From Sphingobium sp. JS3065 (GTDB lineage Bacteria; Pseudomonadota; Alphaproteobacteria; Sphingomonadales; Sphingomonadaceae): a stretch of 64,000 bases of DNA. Under the pieces are notes generated by a model, which saw nothing but the letters and a program-made list of their open reading frames with translations, was not told the origin of the DNA and made no database searches. Shown in pieces: positions 57,720 to 64,000 of the stretch (positions are counted from its first letter, which is position 1; each line of letters starts with the position of its first letter). A program made the translations under genes and the position numbers. Location: positions 3,289,501 through 3,353,500 of the forward strand of contig NZ_CP102664.1 in NCBI RefSeq assembly GCF_026427355.1, given 5' to 3'.

Positions 57720-57752
57720 GCATGGCCGGAAGGGCGAATTGGGGACGGTGAT

Positions 57753-58421
57753 ATGGTCGGTATCTTGGCGCATCTGTTCGATCCCCTGACCTTGCTGGCG
57801 ATGATGGCCGGCATCGGGATCGTTGCGCTGTTCCAGAATGGCGGGCGGGCGCTGGGCCGCGCCTTCGCGGCGCTGGCGCCATTGCTGAGCGCCGATCCGG
57901 CCAGGGATCGCGACGCGGCGCGGGCGGCGCTGCTCAGGATCGATCAGGTGGCGCAACTGCGCGGCCTGGCCTGCACGGATCGGGTCAAGACCGCCCATCC
58001 CTTCCTGACCCAGGCGGCGCGCAAGCTCGCCAATTGCGAGAAGACCGATCAGTTCGAGCTATGGGCGGCGCAGTCCCTGGCCGACCGGGCGCAGCGGCAT
58101 GCGAGCGCCCGCAACGTCTGGCTTTCGATTGCCGATGCCGCGCCCGCTCTGGGCATGGCGGGGACGATCATCGGGCTGGTCGGCATGTTCGCGGGCATGG
58201 ACGATCCCGCCAAGCTGGGGCCGTCCATGGCGCTGGCCCTGCTCACCACTTTCTACGGAGTCGTGATCGCCAATATCGTGGCCGCTCCTATCGCCGCGCG
58301 GCTGGCCGACCTGTCGGAGCGTGAACTGGCCTGGCAGAAGGAAGTGGCGGACCGCATGGCGGCGATTGCCCGGCGGGAAAATGTGCCGACGCGCCGCGCC
58401 TCGATCCGCGAGGTTGCATGA
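57753..58421 (+). CDS. Compact MotA/ExbB-like stator protein
   Basis: 222 residues from ATG 57753. The C-terminal half has the MotA/TolQ signature ADAAPALGMAGTIIGLVGMFAGMDD and LALLTTFYGVVIANI. Shorter than classical MotA (287 here at 47942). It overlaps the MotB-like gene by ATGA. The in-frame sequence upstream of 57753 is probably not translated. Confidence 0.82.
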   Translation: MVGILAHLFDPLTLLAMMAGIGIVALFQNGGRALGRAFAALAPLLSADPARDRDAARAALLRIDQVAQLRGLACTDRVKTAHPFLTQAARKLANCEKTDQFELWAAQSLADRAQRHASARNVWLSIADAAPALGMAGTIIGLVGMFAGMDDPAKLGPSMALALLTTFYGVVIANIVAAPIAARLADLSERELAWQKEVADRMAAIARRENVPTRRASIREVA

Positions 58422-58903
58422 ATATCCAGGCATTCTCCGGCGCCCGGCGCAGCCGCTGGGCGATCAGCTTTGCCGATCTGCTGCTGTTGCTGCTCGGTTT
58501 TTTCGTGATGCTCCAGGCCAGTGGACAGCGCCGGGACGCGATGTTGGTGCAGGTGCGTCAGCAGTTCGGCGGACGAGCGCCTGCCAAGGCCACGGAAATA
58601 CGGGCGTCCGAATTGTTCCTGCCGGGTGAGGCGCTGCTCACGCCAGCGGGAGAGGCGCGTCTGGCGGCCTTGGCGGGGCGCTTCGCTTCGGGCCGGACTC
58701 GGTTGGAGGTCAGCAGCCAGGGGACCGATCCGGGCCGGCAGCGCTTCGATTCATGGGATTTGGCGGCGGCGCGGCTGGGCGCGGTGGCGCGGGCCTTGAA
58801 GAGCCATGGCGTCGACCGGGACCGGCTGGTCATTCGGGGGCTGGACCAGCGCGATGGCGCTTCGGGCAAGGGGCAGGTCCTCCGCGTCATGCCGGATAAG
58901 TAG
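58418..58903 (+). CDS. Compact MotB-like stator protein
   Basis: 161 residues, less than half of MotB. N-terminal helix WAISFADLLLLLLGFFVMLQ with the essential Asp, then a truncated OmpA-like domain (VSSQGTDPGRQRFDSWDLAAARLGAVARALKSHGV region) that lacks the long linker. Coupled to the MotA-like gene; the following sigma-54 promoter for flgA starts 7 bases after its stop. Confidence 0.82.
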   Translation: MNIQAFSGARRSRWAISFADLLLLLLGFFVMLQASGQRRDAMLVQVRQQFGGRAPAKATEIRASELFLPGEALLTPAGEARLAALAGRFASGRTRLEVSSQGTDPGRQRFDSWDLAAARLGAVARALKSHGVDRDRLVIRGLDQRDGASGKGQVLRVMPDK

Positions 58904-58909
58904 GCTATT

Positions 58910-58924
58910 TGGCACGATAGTTGC
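58910..58924 (+). promoter_or_regulatory. Sigma-54 promoter for flgA-flgM-flgN
   Basis: TGGCACG-ATAG-TTGC, 43 bases upstream of flgA. Confidence 0.8.
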
Positions 58925-58966
58925 GTAAGTCGTGGTTAACGCTGTCCGCTTCATCGGAGAGAAACC

Positions 58967-59515
58967 GTGACGAATTTCCCCAAGATCCTCCTTCTGGCGC
59001 TGTCCATATCGGCGTCCGATCCTGCGCTGGCGCAGCAGAAGTTCGAGAATCTGGACCGTATCGACAGTCTGGTCGCGATGACCGTCGGCGCCAATATCGG
59101 CGAGCCGGGCGGCCCCATCGCTCCGGTGGACCGGCGGCTGCGTCTGGCCGCCTGCCCCACGACGCCCGGCGTCGACGGCCCGGTCTTCGGCGCGGCCATC
59201 GTCAAATGCGATGCCCTGGGCTGGCGCATCCGCGTGCCTTTGGTGGCGGGTGGGGCTGCGGCTGCTGCCGGGCCGGTCGCCCGCTATGCTCCCGCTGCGC
59301 GTCCCATCGCCAGGGAAGCCGTCGTGAAGAAGGGCGACCCCGTCCAACTGATGGCGGGCAATGCCAGTTTCAGCGTCTCGCGCATGATGGTCGCGGACGA
59401 GGATGGTGCCGTGGGTCAGACGATCCGCGTGCGCGAGGACAAGAAAGCCGCGCCGATTCTGGCGCAGGTGGTGGAAATGGGAATAGTTCGTGTTCCGGGA
59501 TTTAATAATTTTTGA
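58967..59515 (+). CDS. flgA: P-ring chaperone FlgA
   Basis: 182 residues from GTG 58967 with a signal peptide (ISASDPALAQ) and the C-terminal SAF-type domain (VVKKGDPVQLMAGNASFSVS, GQTIRVRE). Needed for P-ring assembly. First gene of a three-gene unit. Confidence 0.9.
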   Translation: MTNFPKILLLALSISASDPALAQQKFENLDRIDSLVAMTVGANIGEPGGPIAPVDRRLRLAACPTTPGVDGPVFGAAIVKCDALGWRIRVPLVAGGAAAAAGPVARYAPAARPIAREAVVKKGDPVQLMAGNASFSVSRMMVADEDGAVGQTIRVREDKKAAPILAQVVEMGIVRVPGFNNF

Positions 59516-59546
59516 ACTCGTCCGTATATAGCTGTGCGGGACGAGT
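59516..59546 (+). promoter_or_regulatory. Stem-loop between flgA and flgM
   Basis: 8-bp arms ACTCGTCC/GGACGAGT around a 15-base loop containing TATATA; may modulate flgM expression. Confidence 0.35.
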
Positions 59547-59560
59547 GAAGGAATGGAATC

Positions 59561-59842
59561 ATGATTAAGTCTGTCGGCCAGAATATCAGCGCCGCCCTGG
59601 AGGCGACCCGCCTGAAGGAAGGCGGCAAGACGACGCGCGCTTCGTCGGCCGGTTCGACGGCCAGCGCATCTGCCTCGGCCAGTTCCGCCAGCCCCGCTGC
59701 CCGCATGGCGGCGGAAGGCGCGCCGGTCGACATGGATCGCGTGGCCGCCATCAAGGCTGCGATTGCGTCGGGCAATTATCCGGTCGATCCGGCGGCCATT
59801 GCCGACCGTATGATCGCGCTCGACCTGCCGGTCGCGGACTGA
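59561..59842 (+). CDS. flgM: Anti-sigma-28 factor FlgM
   Basis: 93 residues. The C-terminal part VDMDRVAAIKAAIASGNYPVDPAAIADRMI is the FliA-binding FlgM pattern; the N-terminal half is Ser/Ala-rich and disordered, as usual for an exported anti-sigma factor. AAGGAA precedes the ATG. Confidence 0.92.
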   Translation: MIKSVGQNISAALEATRLKEGGKTTRASSAGSTASASASASSASPAARMAAEGAPVDMDRVAAIKAAIASGNYPVDPAAIADRMIALDLPVAD

Positions 59843-59847
59843 ATTCC

Positions 59848-60156
59848 ATGCCGCTCGGCCTTGCAGCGCTGGATGAACTGGACGCGGCTTTCGAGGAGCT
59901 GCGGGCGGTGCTGGACGGCACGGACGTCGCGGCGATAGAGGGCGCGACCCACCGGATCGCCGCTGCCGCCTCCGCCGTCCGCGCCATTGGCGTGTGGCGT
60001 TCCGATGCGGCGGTGCGCGAACGGCTGAAGGCTTTGCAGCCCCTGATCGAATCCGCGCGGATTCGCACCAACCTGCTCGCGGATCATGCGAATCAGCGGC
60101 TGACCATTCTCGCCGCTCAGGGCGCGGAAACCGCGCCGCTGGTCTACGGCCGCTAA
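59848..60156 (+). CDS. flgN: FlgN-like flagellar export chaperone
   Basis: 102 residues, helical, located directly after flgM (5-base gap), where FlgN is normally encoded. Sequence (LDELDAAFEELRAVL ... IRTNLLADHANQRL) fits a small coiled-coil chaperone for FlgK/FlgL, but similarity to FlgN is weak; assignment is mainly positional. Confidence 0.65.
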   Translation: MPLGLAALDELDAAFEELRAVLDGTDVAAIEGATHRIAAAASAVRAIGVWRSDAAVRERLKALQPLIESARIRTNLLADHANQRLTILAAQGAETAPLVYGR

Positions 60157-60183
60157 AAAACCGCCATTTTCCGCATGTTTCCG

Positions 60184-60209
60184 AAAAGGCGCCCATGGGC
60201 GCCTTTTTT
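60184..60209 (+). terminator. Terminator after flgN
   Basis: AAAAGGCGCC/GGCGCCTTTT stem with CATG loop, ending in TTTTTT. Confidence 0.85.
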
Positions 60210-60261
60210 GCGTCGTATCGAATGCGGAAAAGTGAATTATGAGCGCGCGTTAACCAAATCT

Positions 60262-60276
60262 TGGCACGTCCCTTGC
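60262..60276 (+). promoter_or_regulatory. Sigma-54 promoter for the transglycosylase-flhA-fliA group
   Basis: TGGCACG-TCCC-TTGC, 40 bases upstream of the transglycosylase start. Confidence 0.8.
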
Positions 60277-60315
60277 TCTAAAGACCCCCGATAGCAACGG
60301 GGATTTGAGCAACCA

Positions 60316-61137
60316 GTGTCGGCTTTCGCAGACATCACCGCAACAGGCGCTTCGGCGGGCAATCGCGTGACCAACGCAATCGCCATGGCCAGCCGCAGGA
60401 CGGGCGTGGACTTCGCCTATCTGCTGGGGCAGGCCAAGATCGAGAGCAGCCTGAACCCCACCGCCCGCGCGACGACTTCGTCCGCGACCGGGCTGTACCA
60501 GTTCGTCGATCAAAGCTGGCTGGCGGTCATCGACCGGCATGGCAGCGAATATGGCCTGGGCTGGGCCGCCGACGCGATCAGCCGGGGCAGCAACGGCCAT
60601 TATCATGTGTCCGACCCCGATCTCCGCCAGCAGATACTGGACCTGCGCAAGCATCCCGAAACCGCCTCCGTCATGGCCGCCGAACATGCCGCCGACAACA
60701 AGGCCACTCTGGAACAGCGCCTGGGCCGCGAGGCCGAGCCGGTCGATCTCTACATGGCGCATTTCCTGGGGGTTGGCGGGGCAAGCAAATTCCTTGCCAT
60801 GAACGACCGCGCGCCCGGTGCGTCCGCCGCATCGATGTTCCCGGCGGCGGCGCGGGCCAACCGTTCGATCTTCTACGACCGTCAGGGCAATGCCCGCAGC
60901 TTCGCCGAAATCCGCGACCGCTTTGCGTCGAAGCTTCAGAAGGGTGTCGATTCGATCGACGGCGGCGACATTCAATATGTAGACAATGCGCTGCCCTCCG
61001 GCGCGAAGACCGTGCAGCCCGCCGACTATGTGCGGATCGAAACCCAGCGCCTTGCGACCGCCGCCGACGTCACCGTCCGGCCGGAACCGCAGACGGCGCG
61101 CCTCGCCTATCTCATGCTCGCCACCCTCGGAAGGTAA
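60316..61137 (+). CDS. Flagellum-associated lytic transglycosylase
   Basis: 273 residues from GTG 60316. SLT domain: catalytic Glu in GQAKIESSLNP (about 42-50), ATGLYQFVDQSWL (about 58-70). No signal peptide, so export may use the flagellar type III apparatus or another route. Probably opens the peptidoglycan for the rod, replacing the muramidase half missing from FlgJ. Ten bases before flhA. Confidence 0.85.
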   Translation: MSAFADITATGASAGNRVTNAIAMASRRTGVDFAYLLGQAKIESSLNPTARATTSSATGLYQFVDQSWLAVIDRHGSEYGLGWAADAISRGSNGHYHVSDPDLRQQILDLRKHPETASVMAAEHAADNKATLEQRLGREAEPVDLYMAHFLGVGGASKFLAMNDRAPGASAASMFPAAARANRSIFYDRQGNARSFAEIRDRFASKLQKGVDSIDGGDIQYVDNALPSGAKTVQPADYVRIETQRLATAADVTVRPEPQTARLAYLMLATLGR

Positions 61138-61146
61138 CGGCCCGAT

Positions 61147-63279
61147 ATGACACCCGCCCAAGTCAAAGCGAAGATCTGGATGAGCGCCGCCAAGGGGGCG
61201 GTGCTGCCCATCGCCACGCTGATGGTCGTGCTGTTCATGATGGTGCCGGTGCCTGCGTTCATGCTGGACATCGGTTTCATCACCAACATCATGATCAGCC
61301 TGGCCGTGCTGATGGTGGCGCTGAACGCCGCGAAACCGCTCGATTTCTCCAGCTTCCCGACGGTGCTGCTGTTCGCGACGCTGCTCCGGCTCGCGCTGAA
61401 CGTCGCCTCGACCCGCGTGGTGCTGGTGCAGGGGCATGAAGGGTCGGACGCGGCAGGCCATGTCATCGAAGCCTTCGGCCATTTCCTGATCGGCGGCGAC
61501 TATGTCGTCGGCATCTTCGTCTTCGCGATCCTGATGATCATCAACCTGGTCGTCATCACCAAGGGTGCGGGCCGCGTGTCGGAAGTGTCGGCGCGCTTCA
61601 CCCTGGACGCCTTGCCCGGCAAGCAGATGGCGATCGACGCCGATCTGAACGCGGGCCTGCTGACCCCGGAAGAAGCCAAGGTCCGCCGCCGCGAAGTCGC
61701 GACCGAGGCGGATTTCTACGGCTCCATGGACGGCGCCTCGAAATTCGTGAAGGGCGACGCGGTCGCGGGCATCCTGATCCTGGCGATCAACATCGTCGGT
61801 GGCATCATCTTGGGCGTGGTCAGCCACGGCCTGTCGATTGGAGACGCCGCGCAAACCTATATCGTTCTTGCCATCGGTGACGCGCTGGTCGCGCAGGTTC
61901 CGGCGCTGCTGCTTTCCATCGCGGCGGCGGCCATCGTCACCCGGGTCGGCAGCGAACAGGATCTGGGCGGCCAGATCACCAGCCAGTTCGGATCGGGCAA
62001 GGCCTGGATCCCGGTGGCGGCGATCCTGACTTTCCTGGGCATTTTGCCGGGCATGCCGCACATGATCATCCTGTCCGCCGCCGCGGTCGCGGGAGGCATC
62101 GCCTGGCAGCTCCGCAAATCGAGCCAGCGCAAGGCTGCCGAGCCTGAACCCGCCGCTCCGCCGCCGAACCCGGCGCTGATCGAATGGAATGACGTGTCGG
62201 ATGGCGCGGTGCTGGGGCTGGAGATCGGCTATGGCCTGATCGGGCTGGTGGACGAGCGCAAGGGCGCGCCGCTGATGGCCCGCATCACCGGCATCCGCCG
62301 CCAGCTTTCGAAGGAATTGGGCTTCGTCGTGCCGATGGTCCGCGTGAAGGATAATCTGGCGCTGGAGCCGAATCAGTATCGCATCACCATCGCGGGTGTC
62401 GTCGTGGGCGAGGATGAGATTTTTCCGGACGATCTGCTGGCGCTCGACAGCGGCGCGCTGGAGAGCACGGTGTCCGGCCGTGAAGCCAAAGACCCGACCT
62501 TCGGCCTCGACGCCGTGTGGATTTCGCCCGCCAAGCGCAGCGAAGCGGTGGTCGCGGGCTATACCGTGGTCGATCCGCCGACGGTCGTCGCCACCCATCT
62601 CAACCAGCTCATCGCCATGAACGCCAGCGAGATGTTCGGCCTGGACGAAGCGCGCAAGCTGCTCGACAACCTCAAGGACGCCGCGCCGCAACTGGTAGAC
62701 GGCCTGACGCCGGGCCTGCTGAACCTGACGCAGATCAGCGCGCTCTGCCGCGCCCTGCTGGCGGAGGGCATCGCGCTCAAGGATTTCCGCCGCATTTGCG
62801 AGGCGATGGTCGACGCGGCTCGTCCGGACATGAACCTCGACCAATTGGTCGAAGCGGTGCGCCAGCGCATCGGTTCGCTCATCATCCAGGGGCTCGTGCC
62901 GGTGAAGATGCCGCTGCCGGTGATCACGCTGGACGGCGATCTGGAAGCGCTGCTGGCGCAGGCGATGCGCGTCGCGGGCGATGCCCGTCACCCGATCGAA
63001 CCGGCGCTCGCCAACCGCATCATAGAGGCGGTGGTGACGGCGGCCCGCCCGCTGCTGGGGCAGGCGCGCAACTTCGCCATCGTCACGTCGCCGGTCGCGC
63101 GCCGCGCGCTGGCCCGCCTGTTCAAGCCGCATCTGCCGGAGACGCCGGTACTGTCCTTCCTGGAAATCCCCGATGGCAAGGGCGTGGAAGTCGTCGCCGT
63201 GGTCGGCGGCGAGCAGCGGCCCGCGCCGCGCCACGATCCCTTGCCCAGAGAGTCCGCCGCCCGCGAGCGCGTCGCCTGA
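61147..63279 (+). CDS. flhA: Flagellar export apparatus protein FlhA
   Basis: 710 residues: eight N-terminal membrane helices (residues about 20-310) with the FHIPEP-type signature (ATLLRLALNVASTRVVL), and a cytoplasmic domain from about 345. Core of the export gate, with the usual length. Confidence 0.96.
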   Translation: MTPAQVKAKIWMSAAKGAVLPIATLMVVLFMMVPVPAFMLDIGFITNIMISLAVLMVALNAAKPLDFSSFPTVLLFATLLRLALNVASTRVVLVQGHEGSDAAGHVIEAFGHFLIGGDYVVGIFVFAILMIINLVVITKGAGRVSEVSARFTLDALPGKQMAIDADLNAGLLTPEEAKVRRREVATEADFYGSMDGASKFVKGDAVAGILILAINIVGGIILGVVSHGLSIGDAAQTYIVLAIGDALVAQVPALLLSIAAAAIVTRVGSEQDLGGQITSQFGSGKAWIPVAAILTFLGILPGMPHMIILSAAAVAGGIAWQLRKSSQRKAAEPEPAAPPPNPALIEWNDVSDGAVLGLEIGYGLIGLVDERKGAPLMARITGIRRQLSKELGFVVPMVRVKDNLALEPNQYRITIAGVVVGEDEIFPDDLLALDSGALESTVSGREAKDPTFGLDAVWISPAKRSEAVVAGYTVVDPPTVVATHLNQLIAMNASEMFGLDEARKLLDNLKDAAPQLVDGLTPGLLNLTQISALCRALLAEGIALKDFRRICEAMVDAARPDMNLDQLVEAVRQRIGSLIIQGLVPVKMPLPVITLDGDLEALLAQAMRVAGDARHPIEPALANRIIEAVVTAARPLLGQARNFAIVTSPVARRALARLFKPHLPETPVLSFLEIPDGKGVEVVAVVGGEQRPAPRHDPLPRESAARERVA

Positions 63280-63291
63280 GGAGCCTGACCA

Positions 63292-64000
63292 ATGTATATG
63301 AACAGGGTCGTCGCCGGTTCCGATGCCAACACCTATGGCCGCACCGGTAATGCCAATTCCCCCGAACAGCTCGCGCGCCGCTATATGCCCCTGGTGCGCA
63401 AGACCGCCTGGCATGTCCATGGCCGCGTATCGAGCGCCATAGAGATCGAGGATTTGCTCCAGATCGGCATGGTCGCGCTGGTCGAGGCGGCCAATGGCTT
63501 CGAGGATCGCGGCCTGGGTTTCGCCTCCTATGCGCAGATGCGCGTGCGGGGAGCGATGATCGACCATCTGCGCCGCCATGCGACCATGACGCGATCAGCC
63601 ATGGCGCAGCGCAAGCAGTTGGCGGGCATTCGCAACCGGCTGGAGCAGAAGCTGGGCCGTGTGCCGCTGGAATCGGAAATGTCCGTGGAGATGGGGCTGG
63701 ACGCCGCCGCCTATCGCGAAGTGGCCGACAGTTGCGAGATGGTGCAGCATACCAGCATGGATGAGGTCTATTCCGACCAGTCCATGTGGTTCGCCGATGT
63801 CGAGGACCGCGCCGACGATGTGATGGAGCGGGAGTCGCTCAAAGGCGCGCTGGCCAAATGCATCGGTGAATTGCCGCAGCGCGAGGCTTTGGTGCTTCAG
63901 CTTTATTTCGTCGAGGAACTCAATCTCGACGAAATCGGCGTGACGCTGGACATCGGCGCGGCGCGGGTCTGCCAGATCAAGAAGGCGGCGCTGGACAAAT
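63292..64000 (+). CDS. fliA: Flagellar sigma factor FliA (sigma-28), truncated by the window
   Basis: ATG 63292, open to the window end (236 codons visible). Sigma region 2 (EIEDLLQIGMVALVEAANGFEDRGLGFASYAQMRVRGAMIDHLRR region) and region 4 (ELNLDEIGVTLDIGAARVCQIKK) are both present, so only the last few residues are missing. Drives late flagellar genes and is held by FlgM (59561). Confidence 0.93.
   Translation, partial: MYMNRVVAGSDANTYGRTGNANSPEQLARRYMPLVRKTAWHVHGRVSSAIEIEDLLQIGMVALVEAANGFEDRGLGFASYAQMRVRGAMIDHLRRHATMTRSAMAQRKQLAGIRNRLEQKLGRVPLESEMSVEMGLDAAAYREVADSCEMVQHTSMDEVYSDQSMWFADVEDRADDVMERESLKGALAKCIGELPQREALVLQLYFVEELNLDEIGVTLDIGAARVCQIKKAALDK

Noticed and set aside
60250-63579. 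A 1109-residue open frame on the - strand across the transglycosylase and flhA genes
   Set aside because: Antisense to two clear genes; long antisense frames are expected in GC-rich DNA, and the product is His/Arg/Gly/Asp-rich without any family pattern.

Overview
The window is a GC-rich alphaproteobacterial chromosome segment, most likely a sphingomonad (Sphingobium/Sphingomonas-like). This rests on the overall gene set (tandem cold-shock-domain protein with a Gly-rich head, DUF4169, LptA/LptC beside a short RNase D, arrangement of the flagellar cluster), GC-biased third codon positions, and intergenic palindromes of the TTCGACTTCGCTCAG type that I associate with this order. No rRNA and no CRISPR array were seen; there are two tRNAs.

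1-8065: right end of a prophage integrated at tRNA-Ser(GGA). It holds a tape-measure gene, a duplicated small tail-type gene and a membrane protein on +, then a - strand block of two tiny genes, an ImmA/IrrE peptidase and an Xre repressor, then about 680 bp without a gene, then a P4-type tyrosine integrase next to the tRNA. The non-coding stretch contains two diverged copies of a four-hairpin module whose base changes keep the pairing (one compensatory pair, otherwise G-U wobbles in the + sense). I read it as a candidate structured phage RNA, and it is the most unusual feature of the window.

8245-17337: core metabolism and envelope genes. Alanine dehydrogenase, a class A beta-lactamase, a UDP-glucuronate-epimerase-type enzyme, a Kdo block (KdsD, a divergent KdsB, a histidine phosphatase), convergent lptC-lptA-rnd, and a Gly-rich double cold-shock protein. 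17394-19322: an AbiE-type toxin-antitoxin pair with two very large perfect palindromes at its promoter.

19548-33588: a ScfR-like regulator, a Pit phosphate transporter with a Nudix-PhoU-like fusion, a TonB receptor with a Zur-like site, a LysR regulator, tRNA-Gly, argG, and an EF-hand protein followed by a two-component system and a TauE/SafE permease.

33635-46450: a three-gene transglutaminase / ATP-grasp-alpha-E / DUF2126 operon (predicted peptide ligation or tagging, uncharacterised here), ung, a beta-lactamase-fold protein without the deacylating Glu, an Mpo1-like protein, and a group of two FemAB-like acyltransferases plus one cupin/JmjC-like oxygenase.

46883-64000: flagellar genes. 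motAB, flgBCDEFGHIJKL on -, a second compact stator pair, flgA-flgM-flgN, a dedicated lytic transglycosylase, flhA and fliA (cut by the window edge). Four near-identical sigma-54 promoters (TGGCACG-N4-TTGC) precede flgB, flgG, flgA and the transglycosylase gene. This implies a sigma-54 tier, followed by a FliA/FlgM checkpoint.
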